Of a stretch of 64,000 bases of DNA, positions 22,966-34,438 are shown piece by piece (positions within the stretch are counted from its first letter, which is position 1; each line of letters begins with the position of its first letter). Below the pieces are notes generated by a model, which worked only from the letters and a program-made list of their open reading frames with translations, was not told the DNA's origin and searched no databases. The stretch comes from Branchinecta lynchi. Lineage: Eukaryota; Arthropoda; Branchiopoda; Anostraca; Branchinectidae. The DNA lies in assembly GCA_023053575.1 (NCBI GenBank), contig JAKZAP010000017.1, positions 627,501-691,500 on the forward strand, given 5' to 3'. The position numbers and the translations under genes were made by a program.

Positions 22966-23190
22966 ATTATAGTATCTCCAAACCAGTGAACCACTAGAAG
23001 CAGGTTCGACCTGTCCAGATTTTTTCGAAAATCTGGCCAGAATCTTCTCTCGATGGAAATCCTGGGAAAACCATTTTTTTGCGAAGGGGATGGTAGAAAG
23101 AAAATCGCACTTTCCGTATTCTCGCTTGGCTTTAACGGGAGGTTTAAAAGTATGTTCGGTCAGAAACTTTTCTTTAAGAAAACGCTACAC

Positions 23191-23476
23191 GAGCGTGTTC
23201 CACCCTCATTACCTTAGTTACTACGCATGATTTCATGAATCCTGGCTTCTTGGCATCAAGGCTGGAACGCAATTTTCAATTTTCAGCAAACTGTCGTGCC
23301 ACGGGCATATCCGGCCAATCACGTTACAGAGGTCCATCGTTACTACGCTCCCAAGCGTTTTAGGCAAATAGTAACTATTTCGAGGAGGTTGGAACGGTCA
23401 GCGTAGTAACTTTTCACGAGGTTGGAACAAAAATAGTAACTAATAGTTACTTTTGTTAGAAGGGTGGAACACGCTC
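23191..23476 (+). mobile_element. MITE with GAGCGTGTTCCACCCT ends, copy A
   Basis: The 286-bp element begins GAGCGTGTTCCACCCT and ends with its reverse complement (ctt.. ggtggaacacgctc). It shares internal landmarks with 27983-28276 and 55701-55989 (ttactacgcatga, aatcacgttacagag, ttggaacggtcagcgtagta). Target duplication unclear. Confidence 0.75.
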
Positions 23477-24173
23477 TATGACTTTAGTCTGTAAAACACA
23501 AACCATTTGGCTGTAAACACAGCTAAACCGAACAGCACGCTAACATTTTCTAAGTTTTGTTTTATTATAATATATCATGTGATAAATAAATGCCTACAAA
23601 ACTGGAAAAAGGTTAATCTTATAAAGCAACTGGAATGTACTCCAAAAATCCAAAACCAAAAACATGACTTGGTTAGTAGACTAAGTACAAAAAATCTACA
23701 TAGGCACTTTAATACGCCTGCTACAGCTATTCGCATAGTCGATGACAAAAATGGCATTGGTGATTCAACTAAATCCGCAATAGGAACAGTTGCTAAGTTG
23801 TGGTAAGGCATAGAACAACTAACTAGTTCATGTAGAAATGCCTCTGGGCTCTAGCCAGCTAGACTTTTTTTTTATATAGAAGTATAATAATCCGCATTCA
23901 TTACTTCTTACTCTGGTGCAAACGGGGCTGGTTGAACACGAGGGATTGATCACTCCCAGAATACATGTACATTAAGTGCCCACGGAGAATGTACAGTGGT
24001 GCACAACGAGTGAGCAGACCCTCGGTTGAACAATGAAATTAAAAAATCAATTTTTGACAGGATCATTGCTTTCAAGTTAGAAAGTCAACGCGGGAAGATC
24101 CAGACTCGTATACGTCTTACGAAGTTTCAAGTCATTAAGGGAAAGAGGCACTTCTACAACCCATGTGAAGTAG

Positions 24174-24179
24174 TTTATT
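24174..24179 (-). promoter_or_regulatory. Candidate polyadenylation signal for the myosin light chain gene
   Basis: The minus-strand AATAAA lies 460 bases past the stop codon at 24640. No earlier canonical signal is seen between 24639 and 24180. This would imply a 3' UTR of about 480 bases; transcript data would be needed to be sure. Confidence 0.4.
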
Positions 24180-24639
24180 ATTCTAGCTAAAATATGCTAC
24201 CATGAACCCATAATACTTCCATCCTCGATCCTCCGCTTTCGAAGGGCGGTCAATGCCAAAAATTCGGCTAGGCAGCTTTCCTTATAAAGCCAATCTGAAA
24301 TGGCGCGCGTTGCTAGCTTCAAAATATCGGCCTGTCGCGCTAACACTGTCTTGGCAAATCATAAACGAATGTCGTCAGGTCAGGAAAACTGGACGACGCA
24401 GCCAACAGGGACTACTTTAGACCTAAGGACAATTTGAGCTGGGTAGCCCCCCCCCCCCACACACACCATACATGTTCTGTGAAAGCATGGACCTATCCTT
24501 AAGAGCCAACCGGGACAAAACCAATATTGAAAGAAGAACCTGAACACAAAAAGTACGCCATCAAAAGAAAAAGGCTGGAAAGTTTCTAAGATTTGGAAAA
24601 TTTAGAAAGACTGAAATATGGGAACTAGGGGTGAGGGTT

Positions 24640-24744
24640 TTACTGCTCGTCTTTGTCCACTGCGCCGTGCTTGAGAATTCGGGTAAATTCGATGTAATCG
24701 AACATTGCGTTCTTGATAGGAGCTTCGCGGTACATCTCGTCAAC
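24640..24744 (-). CDS. Myosin regulatory light chain, coding exon 3 (last)
   Basis: Begins after ttcttag at 24745. It reads [20 protein letters not shown] and then [14 protein letters not shown], stop TAA at 24640-24642. Phase 0 entry joins DEE of exon 2 to VDEMYREAP, the expected family sequence. Confidence 0.95.
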   Translation of the reverse strand, partial: VDEMYREAPIKNAMFDYIEFTRILKHGAVDKDEQ

Positions 24745-27700
24745 CTAAGAAAGAGGAAGTATTTAGATCCAGAGACCAGAAAGCCTTACTTACTGTTTTA
24801 ACCTCCCCAGTTGTCTGTTACCCCAATCGTTAGTTGCGTTTTTTCAGATACCATAGTATCTGATACTACGGTCTAAAGTCATTTTTGCAGTTACCGTGGT
24901 ATCTGATACCACGGTCGGACCGTGGTATTCGCAGTATCTGAAAAGTCATCTCACTTTAATCAAATTTCATCAATTTGGTGAGAAAGAAGTTTAGGACTTA
25001 GTGATGTAACTGGATATCAGTTTTTCTTTTGGAATGACTTTGAAAAGTGCAATTTCGGCAATAGTCGTTTTTGCAGAGCAACTGTGAATCAGATACCACG
25101 GTAACTACAAAAAGGACTAATTGCAGATTCGGTTACCGTGGTGACAGAACAGATACCATGGTATCTGCAAAAATGCAACTGTCACCTTTGTGAGTTTGGC
25201 TGTGTCTTCACTGTTTCTACATGTAATTCAACCACGTTTTATTTTATGTTGACTATGTTCGTTGATGTTTGATTCTACCACCTGCTATTCGGTTAGTCAA
25301 TAACTGGAGATGTTGCACTAAAACTGAACAGAACTGATGTCTTTCTTTGGACGAAGTGTACTGACGTAGATTGTTGTAATTCCTAAACCACTGAACAACC
25401 GCGCAACTGCCGACTTGCCAACGAATATAAGGATTGAAGCCAAGCTGACCATTCATTACGAAAAAAATTAGAAAACCGTGATTTTCGAGCTTTTACGGCA
25501 CTTGCCTTCCGGCCAAGTGCCATATACCGATCACTTTTCCGTCGGTCTGTCGGTCGGTCGGTCGGTTAGTCCGGTGTTTGCGAGTTAGGGTACTTCCAGA
25601 TATGCTAGGACGATGAAACTTGGCAGGCATATTAGGGACCCGACCAAACTAAGTTGAAAATAGTCGCTTGCGCGATCCGACCATCGTGGGTGGAGGGAGG
25701 GGAGCCGGAATCCAAAATTTAGTGGCATGCATAACTTTGGAACGGGTTATCGGATCTTAATGAAAGTTGATATCTGGTGAGACGTCATGTCTCAGATGTT
25801 CCATTTCAAGTCCGGACCGAAACCGATGAATGCGGGGGGGTTGGCGCAGGGGGGGGGGGCGGAAATCATATGACAAGCTTAAGGTGGAGGGGTCGGGATG
25901 AAACTTGGTGAGAGGAACAAGCACAAGCTCTAGGTATATCATTGGCAGACGCGGACGGGATTCGTGCACTGTGGTGGGAGTTGGAGGGGGGGGGGGGAAT
26001 TACGGTCATACGGAGTTAAATTACTTTTAGGTGGGCTGGGACAGTGAAACTTGGCAAGCGTACCAGGGACCCGACCAAACTAACTTGGAAATAGTCACTT
26101 CCCCGATCCGACCACCGTGGGGGGAGTGGAGGGAAGGGGAATCCAGAATCTAGAGGTACGTGTAACTCTGGAACGGGTGATCAGATCTTAATGAAACTTG
26201 ATATTTGGAAAGACCTCGTGATTCGGATGTCCCATGTGAAGTCCGAACCGAATCGGATTATTGTGGGGGGGAGTCAGGGGGGAGCCGTAAATCTTGTGAC
26301 ACGCTAAGAGTGGAGCGATTGGGACGAAACTTGGTGGGACGAACAAGCACAAGCCCTAGATTCATCAGTGACAGAACCGGATCGGGATCGATCACTGTGG
26401 GGGGAGGAAGGGGGGTCCGGAATTCCGGTGATCACCAGTTAAAGTACTTCCAGATGTGCTAGGACCATGAAACTTGAACATTAGAGACTTGACACGATTA
26501 GAATATTTTTGCCTCATGGGTTTTGCTTAGAACTGAATTTCTTAAAGTACAAATGATACTTTTGATTAAAATATACATTTCATTCTCCCGGTGAGCTCAT
26601 CATCATTTTTGCTTCAAGAGTTTTGATTACAGATGAATTTCTAGCGCCCCTAAAGTGCGCACATCACAGCCAAATGTCTTACCAAACGATACGTTGTCGT
26701 GATTTCCAAGGACCCATTATCTCAAGGGTTTTACTTACAAATAATCACAACAAACCCACGAACTGAAGAATTCCTACTTTCATCCTCTGACCCAGCCTTG
26801 CAAGTTCCATATGAGCTTGCAGCTCTTGTTTTATTGATCAGCTAATTATCCCTCTAGGAGATGTGCGAGGGATAAATATAAATTCGGATATTTCGGTTGC
26901 ACTTCCGGCAAACCATCCTCAGCGAAAAACAAACAACTAAATCATAAAATCCAACACAATACCAACAGAAAAGTCATGCGGAACCAACAAAACATACAAC
27001 GATATGTAACTTAAAACCAGAAAGAACGATGCTGATTGAAACGACAAAGAAATTCAAATAAAATAACGAATATTAAAATGTGCGTGTTAAAAGTGTATAT
27101 GTACAATCTGTGATTATTTTACTGTTATGAATTCTTTGACTATTTACAATTTACCAATTCCCTGGGAAAGCGCAGAAGCTTTCACCCAGCCATTATATAA
27201 TCCTTCGCTTTAACCATCACTGTACAAATAATTTCACAGAACTAAGACTCTTCTGACCAGATTCATGCGCGCGTGAAATAGCCGGGTTTTTTTTTTTAAA
27301 TAATCGTTTTTTTCGACTTGCCAACTCTCAGGACAGCGAGCTGGCGAACATGAGTCACAGTAGTGCGACTGCGACCTGGCCAGTTCACCGTGTTTGCCGA
27401 CTTACCGACCTCAAGAATAGCAAGTCTTATATCACGGGTGCAAAATTAAATTAAATTAAATTCATTTATTCCCAAAATACTGATAAAACAAAATGCACCG
27501 GATAGTCAAATTACAATTTGGTTAATTCACATTAAAATTACGGATAAAGAAAGCCACAAATGAGTTAAAATAGCGTTCAGTGCTATGAGCGGGTGGGTTC
27601 ATTAGCTGAGCTTTCTTAGCTGTCCTTGAAATACTCCTTGCTGGGCGAGTATCCATTCTTTTTTCATCTTCGGGTTCGGATATTGGCGAGTGCGCAGGTG

Positions 27701-30700
27701 TGCTAGTACCTTACTGAATATAGCGGTAAATCGCATACATAAGTAAGAATTTCCACGTTTAAAGAGATTCAGATCAGACCATCAGAAGACTACTGTACAG
27801 TTGGTAGCATTTGCCATATTCTTAAAGTGAGCATTATCTATGGATTAACGTCAATTTGGAATCAAGTGAGTTATAAGTATATTGATTAACAAAGTACATT
27901 GTAACCCTAGCTTGTTCAACTCTACATGCCCTAGAAGATAGACCCCTCGAGCCTCCCCACGCTATCGAATCGAGGATACATTGAGTGTGTTCCACCCTTC
28001 TACAAATAGTAACTATTAGTTACTATTTCCGTTCCAGCATTACCAAAAGTTACTACGCTGACCGTTCCAACCTTCTCGAAATAGTAACCAATAGGAACTA
28101 TTTGCTTACCACGCTCGGGAGCGTAGTAACTATGGATCTCTGTAACGTGATTGGTCCGACTTGTCTGTGGCATGATATTCTGCTGGAAAATAAAAAAATC
28201 GTTCCAGCCTTGAAAGCAAAGCCAGAATTCGTGACGTCATGCGTAGTAACTACGGTAAGTAGGATGGAACACGCTCATTATCACATCATCTTCTCTATTA
28301 CAGAAGTTGACAGCGAGTCATGTCTGATATAATAAACGGACTACTCAGCAACTATTTACAGAAGTCTCCACAAGATGGTAAAGTTGTTGGTCACGGAGGT
28401 CACAATGAGCTATTACTCCGCTCCAGTACTCCGCTATTCACGAATAATCAGTTCTCATATAGTGGAATTTCCCTGTCGGACTTGTGGTACCTCTATGTGC
28501 TTGTAACTGTGTTGGATGCTTGACCGAAATGAACAATAAGTATTAACGCAGTGATCTGCTTTCCGCAAGCTGATCATATATTCAAACAATGTTTACAACG
28601 GATACGTCAGCTACGATTCTTAATCAAGCTGATCACTGGCGACAGAAAAGCCGCGTTTGTATCGGGATTCAAATTTTCCGCGTCATAATAGAATTTGCTT
28701 TGTGGAGACGGCCGTCGATATTCTGAACGTCACTACTAGTGGAAAATCAAAAAACCCTTAGCAGAATCCAAATAATTCAGTGTATTCAATTAAATGATAC
28801 AAAAATGAATGGCTTTTCGGTTAAACTTAGAGGTATATTTAAAGAACGTAAATATGTTTAATTACTTTGTCCTGCTTAGTGTTTCATTCAAGTCTTTCAC
28901 TTTCTTTTAACCCTGCCCTAACAACTCACGACATTCTGAGCCTGTTTTTCAATCCAGAACCCATTTAGTGTTATATATCGAAATTTTGTCTCACTTGGGT
29001 TTAAAATGTATTTAAAGAACGTGCACACGTTTAATTAATTTATTATATTTGGGTATATTCATTCGTGCCTTTTAATTTATATATTTTGTATTACTCGACC
29101 TGTCCTAAATACGCAAGTCGAAAAAAAAGAAGAAAAGAACACAAATGAATAAATAAATATAGTACCAACCTCCTCATCCGTAAACCTGTCTCCCATCGTC
29201 GTCAGCAGCTCTCTAAGCCGATCCTCGTTAATAATTCCGTTATTTTCTTCATCAAAACAACCAAAAGCATTTTTAATAACATCCTCAGGATCTGTGCCTT
29301 GCAACCGTTCACCAAATAGGGTTAGGAACATGGTGAAGTTGATTGGCCCTGGGGCTTCATTCATCATACCTTCCAGGTACTCATCAGTTGGGTTTTTTCC
29401 TAAAAAAAATCGATTCCTTCAGCTTTTCCGTCGATCTGTCTGTCGGTCGGTGAGCCGACACGAATCAGGGTACTCACACAAGTGCTAGAAGGATCAATAC
29501 TGAAAGGTATAACAGATCAAAAATCAGATTCACTTCAAAATCATCGTTCGCCCGATTCAACGTATTCTTGTGGGAGAGGATTCGTTCCTCTGTAATAAAT
29601 ACATTATCTCATCGTATTAAAACTTCTGATCCAGTTTCGTCCTCTGTAATACTATCGTTTGTTTTTTTCTACACATTATGAAATGAAACACTCCACAGAG
29701 CCCAACCAGCAAACGACCTTCTCCACTTCTTCCTGGCCGAATATTGATAATTAACTGTCTTTTTATGTTTGTTTAAGTGTTTTATTTATTTTCTTCAATT
29801 ACTCCGCTTTTCCAAAATGGCGGGTTACAAATAAATCACTTACTTGCAGTGTTTCATAAGCAGGGGCGTCATTTCGGGGGGGGGGGGGGTATTGCCTATC
29901 CCTAGATCCCCATGGGAGGGCTGCAGGCAGTTCTTTATAATATAACTATTATTCTCTTAAAATTAGGAGAAATAGTATTAGACACTTGTTGCATACAATT
30001 ATATTTGTAATTGTAGCTCATTTTACATGCTGTTAGTCATATCTGTATTTCTTGATTTGTATTTGAAAATGCCAAGGCGGCTCGGGACGACGACGTTGCC
30101 TACCCCTAGCTTTTCGCGGAATGGTAAGCCGGCTATAAATGAATAGTTTTACAACAAAAAAATCACATAAGAAGTACCAAAACTCCAGTGTGTACCTAAC
30201 ACAACCACTACTGCAGTTGGGAACTTCCTGAAGTAAATAAACCACTTCCTGGCACAGTCAAAGATAAAAAACAAAACAAACAAGACCAAAGGTTTCGACA
30301 GGATCCCAAGAATTTAATATTTAATCCAGACAATTGCGTCTTATAGATATCCGTTCTTTCCCAGGCTCCCAACATTTTTACGATTAGAATTTAGAAACTA
30401 ATGACAACGGCTAGCCTTCTGAGAAAACCAAGTTCAGGCGTGTATTCAGCATGTGTGTTTACTCTACACGTCATATCCACTTCGACAAAACTGATCGAAA
30501 CTTCCTCCCCACTTCTGTCAAATATCCTGTTTCGCATGAACTATATGTTCGGCAAAAAACTAAAGCTCAAAAAGAATTCAGCATATCTCCTAACCATATC
30601 AAACCTCTAATTAATTTCAGCTAAACTTTAACTTTTAACAAATTTTCCGGTTTCGGCTGGATTTCCGACAAACTCTATATCCGAGTAGAAAAGTGTCGTC

Positions 30701-32100
30701 ATATATGGATTCAGCACTTCTCATTACAACTAAATCGAACATTTTATCAACTTGTTTCAAAAAATTTCCGGTTTCGGACGGATTCCCGGCTAAATGCTTG
30801 TCCGGGTAGAAAACAATTGTCATATACTGATTGAGCATATCTTCTTACACCTAAATGAAAGATTTAATAAACGTCAAATAAAACTATTACTTTTAAAAAG
30901 TTTTCCGGTTTTTGCCAGATTCAGGACGAACTAATTGTCCGGCGTGAAAATAATTTTCAGATATGGATTCAGCACGTCTCCTTACTCTTAGATGGACTAT
31001 TGGCTTTTTATAACATTTGTGTGGTCCCTTAATTTGAAACCACTCCCCCACCCTTAAATATGGGGCTACAGAGCTAATCCACGAACTTGACCTGTACTTT
31101 GACCCAACAGATCCCGGTACCAAGTTTGAAGAAAATATCTCTACGCCTTCGACAGTTATCGTGCTGACAGACGGACAACTTTTACGAAGTCATATGTATC
31201 CCTTCTTTTGGGATCCCAAAAAAACACATCGACGGTACACCATTAGGCTGTATGGTAAATCCTACTTGAGCCCAAGCTGGCTGGCAAACATATACTCAAA
31301 CAATGCGACGAGATAACAACGAAAGGTTGTATCTCGTCGGAATTCCACAATTAACTAGATAACTTGTGCAAGCCTTTTCAGAACAATTCCCAAATTTTAT
31401 TTATTTATATATTTATGACCCGCTTTTTGCGTAACAGCATATACATATTAAAACACTTAAACAAAACAATGTAAATAAACGCGACACATTATTTTCATAT
31501 AAATAAAAAACACACTAAATAGACTTAAAATTTGTACACAGTGACAAGCACATTAATTGGGTTCAGGAATGAAAAACTGGCTAATAATTGTATGGGCTGA
31601 GAGGGCAGGATGTTTGTGGAGGGAAAAAAGATTTGAATGCGAACGAAAAAGTGTATTAATCCTATCCTGAACATTAAAATTCGAAACCAATTTACGATTA
31701 CGAAAAGATTTTGGAAGATACATCAGAAATTTACAGTACTTAAAGAAACAACTTCTCCAATTTTTAACATCTTTTTTCGTTAGGATATGGTAAACTCCGG
31801 AACAATTGTGGATATATGGGCCGCAAAAAGCACTATACAACAAAATGACTTTAATGAACAATTAAGGATTTAATTGTTTAAACAATTAATGGATTTAAAC
31901 ATATTCTTACCTAGCGAAGCAAGCATATCATGGAGATCTTCCTTGTCAATAAATCCATCACGGTTCTGGTCAATCATGTTAAAAGCTTCCTTGAATTCCT
32001 GGATCTGAGCCTGGTCAAACATGGCAAAGACATTGGAAGTGGCTCGCTGAGCTCGTTTCTTGGTGGTTCCCCGACGACCGGCTGTCTTTCTTGAGGACAT
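24640..32100 (-). CDS. Myosin II regulatory light chain (non-muscle/smooth-muscle type), 3 coding exons
   Basis: Join of 32100-31911, 29399-29170 and 24744-24640 on the minus strand: 190 + 230 + 105 bases, giving 174 codons plus TAA. The protein binds the second IQ motif of the myosin II heavy chain neck and switches actomyosin on when phosphorylated. The N-terminus is basic ([18 protein letters not shown]), followed by RATSNVF, the MLCK/ROCK Thr-Ser site. EF-hand 1, with loop [12 protein letters not shown] (residues 45-56), is the divalent-cation site. Later EF-hands are degenerate (for example [12 protein letters not shown]). The C-terminus is [10 protein letters not shown]. Length and sequence match the sqh/MYL9/MYL12 group closely. 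All four splice sites are GT-AG, with intron phases 1 and 0. The introns (2.5 and 4.4 kb) are full of repeats. The start is fixed by the family N-terminus. The paralogue type (muscle or non-muscle) is inferred from the N-terminus. Confidence 0.95.
24832..25180. mobile_element. AGTTGCG-family MITE (GATACCGTGGTATC core), in the light-chain intron
   Basis: Ends AGTTGCGTTTTTTCAGATAC and ...GCAAAAATGCAACT, with flanks gtt / gtc as a possible 3-bp duplication. The core contains at least six near-palindromic GATACCRYGGTATC words. It lies about 90 bp from coding exon 3, inside intron 2. Confidence 0.75.
25497..26480 (-). mobile_element. Tandem-array family element, reverse copy in the light-chain intron
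   Basis: Begins with the hairpin GGCACTTGCC..GGCCAAGTGCC (25497-25522), then a CGGTCTGTCGGTCGG microsatellite (25540-25566), gatgaaacttggcaggcata, and several ~140 bp half-units with gatcttaatgaaacttgata and gggacgaaacttggtgggac. These match the 14447-17723 family in reverse orientation but are more divergent. Non-coding. Confidence 0.75.
26481..27440. other. Intron 2 sequence without recognised elements
   Basis: Mostly AT-rich intronic sequence of the light-chain gene. I see no conserved exon, tRNA or paired repeat. Confidence 0.4.
27441..27700 (-). mobile_element. CR1-like LINE 3' end in the light-chain intron
   Basis: On the minus strand the reading [10 protein letters not shown]..., then a [19 protein letters not shown] C-terminus (compare RYLKSFAPYFIRHFNS of the 5695-9398 element) leads to a tail of AATTT/AATTTA repeats at 27443-27465. 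It is in the same orientation as the host gene. 5' truncated. Confidence 0.7.
27983..28276 (-). mobile_element. MITE with GAGCGTGTTCCACCCT ends, copy B
   Basis: A 294-bp copy in reverse orientation relative to copy A, flanked by att on both sides (27980-27982 and 28277-28279). Internal landmarks gcgtagtaactac and gtaacgtgattgg are shared. It lies in intron 2 of the light-chain gene. Confidence 0.75.
29170..29399 (-). CDS. Myosin regulatory light chain, coding exon 2
   Basis: Entered from tttttttag at 29400-29401 in phase 1. It reads [20 protein letters not shown], then [19 protein letters not shown] and [15 protein letters not shown]. The donor is GTTGGT at 29169. It contains the central linker and the degenerate second and third EF-hands. 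Confidence 0.95.
29640..29842 (+). mobile_element. LINE 3' end, related to 54340-54512
   Basis: cccaaccagcaaacgacctt, then a gtctttttatg tract, and the end tccaaaatggcgggttacaa ataaat match the stretch at 54350-54508. It lies in intron 1 of the light-chain gene, antisense to it. Confidence 0.65.
29863..29893 (+). mobile_element. Left end of a hAT-like MITE
   Basis: CAGGGGCGTCATTTC followed by a run of about 14 G is typical of the CAGGGGCG mini-elements in this window. No right end was found within 500 bp. Confidence 0.4.
30279..31222 (-). mobile_element. GGGATCCC-family element, copy in light-chain intron 1
   Basis: The full layout is present in reverse: AACAAGACCAAAGGTTTCGA, then caggatccc, core units (ccggtttcggctggatttcc, tccgggtagaaaa), ccactcccccacccttaaat, acagacggacaac, and the end ttttgggatcccaaaaa near 31205-31222. 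It lies inside intron 1. Confidence 0.75.
31390..31861 (-). mobile_element. 5'-truncated LINE 3' end
   Basis: The minus-strand frame 31861-31553 reads [20 protein letters not shown], then [22 protein letters not shown]. It is related to the frame at 54075-54341 (FRSGVTHVLQKKEIKKMRSC and YFKYAKHLLHL). It ends in agcgggtcataaatatataa ataaat. It lies about 50 bp from coding exon 1. Confidence 0.7.
31911..32100 (-). CDS. Myosin regulatory light chain, coding exon 1
   Basis: ATG at 32098-32100 and donor GTAAGA at 31910. It encodes the basic N-terminus, the RATSNVF phosphorylation site and EF-hand 1, ending in phase 1 within the Gly of LASLG. The 5' side has ttttcag ending at 32118, so the ATG is probably 17 bases into the exon. 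Confidence 0.95.
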
Positions 32101-32125
32101 AATGACTAGTAGGTTTGCTGAAAAT
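32101..32125 (-). promoter_or_regulatory. Splice acceptor in the 5' UTR of the light-chain gene
   Basis: The minus strand reads gatattttcag | caaacctactagtcatt | ATG. The AG is at 32119-32118. This implies a further non-coding exon and the promoter to the right of 32125. I could not locate them. Confidence 0.6.
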
Positions 32126-32155
32126 ATCCCGACACATTACAGAGTAGGCTACTGA

Positions 32156-32331
32156 CAGGCCCGTATCCAGGAATTTATTTCGGGGGGGGGGGAGGGGGGT
32201 TGCCTGTGGGTCGCACAAAGAAGTACAAAAAAGACACACATCAGAGGTAAAAACTTATAAAAATGAGTATTTTTGTATGTTTCAGGGGGGGGGTCAACCC
32301 CCTAAACCCCCCACCCCTGGATACGGCCTTG
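32156..32331. mobile_element. hAT-type MITE, 176 bp, CAGGCCCGTATCCAG ends
   Basis: Left CAGGCCCGTATCCAGG and right (reverse complement) CAAGGCCGTATCCAGG, with an exact 8-bp duplication GCTACTGA at 32148-32155 and 32332-32339. It has G-rich tracts inside each end. It sits only about 55 bp from the light-chain 5' UTR exon, in the putative first intron. Confidence 0.85.
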
Positions 32332-32534
32332 GCTACTGATATTCTAAGATCTGTCTGCTGCATGAAGACACGATTGCAATTCATTGTGTGTTCAAACCCC
32401 CAGACAATGGTTACTAAATCAACACCATTATTGCAATCTCCACATCCATTCATACAGGCTGAGACGACGGTAGTAGATTTCAGCAACTACTGGTAGAATG
32501 TCGTAACACACCGTTTCTGGGATTCCCCTACCAA

Positions 32535-33005
32535 CAGTGGCGAAACTAGGCGAAACTGGCGAAACCACGAAAATCTTGTCGGTAAATCGACAGTTTCTGT
32601 CGGAGTGAAGCACCAACAAACGCATTCATCATTCCGTTTCTGATACCGAAAAAAACCCTGTCGGTAAATAAGGGAAAGGTCTTGATGGAAATGGGCAGCG
32701 TTTGTCGGTGAGGAGACGGAGCGCGATTCTGTTTTCAGTACTGACAAGGGTTCTCACTAACTTTCCTCATTCTGTTCTGATACCGCCAAAGCCTTTGTCG
32801 GTAAATATGGTAAGTTCTTGTCCGGAACTCGTCATTTTTTGTCGGTACGGAGATAACACTGACACACCATTTCGGTTGCTTTTCAATTTTCGATACGGTG
32901 ACCGAGAAGGTCTTGTTGGTAAATCGGAACTTTTTTTTTTCGTTCCTGTTTTCCGTGTTTTGTTCTTCAGTGATTTTCTGTTCCCACCCGTAAACTACCC
33001 TTTCG
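32535..33005. repeat. Iterated tgtcggtaaat words, possible MITE core
   Basis: Starts with cagtggcgaaactagg (also at 58557) and contains at least five copies of a tgtcggtaaat word with intervening gataccg words. The right end was not identified. Confidence 0.45.
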
Positions 33006-33019
33006 GTTGATTCGGCTGT

Positions 33020-33532
33020 CAGAGATGGGCGAATCCGAATCCGGATTAAGATTCAAAATCGGATTCGAATCCAGGATTCGTCATTTTGGCCGGATTCAAA
33101 TCCGGATTCGAATCTTCTGCTTGTCAGGCTGGATTCGGATTCGGACTGGGAAAGCCTGAATCTTACAAATCCTCTCAAATTTCTAATCTTTTCCCAGTTT
33201 TACACACTGTGCTTAAGGTATTGTGCTTAACGAGCCAAATTCATTCCTGGCTGCCGAGAGGAAACCCATACTATAAAAAAAATACCTGAAAACTATTAAT
33301 CTGGTTCAATTGCCAAATTAATCTTCTCATTTGCCTTAGGCACCAGTACTGTTTTGTCACCTTTAATTTTTAAAGTAAACATATGTACAGCATTTGATTT
33401 TTCGTTAAGGTCGGACTCGATTCCGGATTCGAATCCTCAGCATGAAATGGTGGATTCGGAATCGGATGCGTACCTAGCCTTGGCTCCGGATTCGGAATCG
33501 AATGCTTTCATGACCAGATTCGCCCATCTCTG
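33020..33532. mobile_element. hAT-like element with CAGAGATGGGCGAAT ends, copy 1
   Basis: Begins CAGAGATGGGCGAATCCG and ends with the reverse complement (gattcgcccatctctg). The core has many GGATTCGGATTC words near both ends. The flanks (tcggctgt / ctagctga) match only in part, so the 8-bp duplication is decayed. Confidence 0.7.
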
Positions 33533-33539
33533 CTAGCTG

Positions 33540-34240
33540 AAAAATCAATCACGCCCGGATCTCAAAATAGCACACCTAAGGCAAATGATCACAGCATCCC
33601 AATGTTTCATCCCAATCTCTCAACCCATATAGTTTCTAGGTGTTTCAGAAAATTTCCGGGACCTACCTCTAACAGGTCAATTGGTTTGGGTCTCAAACTA
33701 AGTGTCTAGGTCCCAGGAACTTTGTAACTTTCAAGTTTCATCCCTATCACTCCATCCGTTTGGTCCCTAAGCGTATAACAACATATCCGAGACCTCGCTG
33801 CAAACTGTTTGGGATGCGGACAAATGGAACATCTTGGGCCAGTTTCATTCGAGTCTGAGCACTTTCTAGGGCCAATGAACTTCGTATGTTCTATTCTCCA
33901 TACCAATGAAAGTTTGTTTGGCATATCACAAAATTACCGTAACCCCCCTTCAAATTACTCACAGTTGTCGGAAGCGGTTCGGACACAGAAGCAACGCATT
34001 TACGGCATCTGCTCCCTATCAGCCATCAAGTTTCCATAAAATCGGACTGCCCGTTCGCAACCTACGCTTGTCATAAGGTCTCGCCTTCCTCCTCACTCCA
34101 TCCCCGGCGAATGATGAAGTTTTCCTGAGTATTAGGTCGGCATATTTATACGTCTGCCAAGTTTCATAGTCCTAGCTTACGAACAAGACAAAAACTGGGC
34201 AGACTAATTGAGTGACACTTTTTGGGCGGATTTCGGGCTG
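33540..34240. repeat. Degenerate repeats of the caagtttcat type
   Basis: Half-units containing tttcaagtttcatccctatc and gccaagtttcatagtcctag, with aaaatttccgggacc words, recall the ~140 bp units of the 14447-17723 family but are much decayed. No coding sequence is seen. Confidence 0.45.
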
Positions 34241-34438
34241 GGCCAACTATCAAGTTAATATGTGGATTCAGCATGCCCTCTTACCCATGAAACGACCGTC
34301 TCATTAGCTGAAAAAAACACTTTTTTCTCCCCTAATTTAACCCCCCCCCCCTCCTAATTGTTGGACTCGGACAGCGGATCCTGATACCAACTTTCCACAA
34401 AATATCTCAACCCCTTTGAGAGTTATTACGAAGACATT

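Noticed and set aside
24561..24743. 60-codon ATG frame overlapping the last light-chain exon
   Set aside because: It is in another frame from the family sequence. The correct frame (VDEMYREAP...) starts at the splice acceptor without an ATG.
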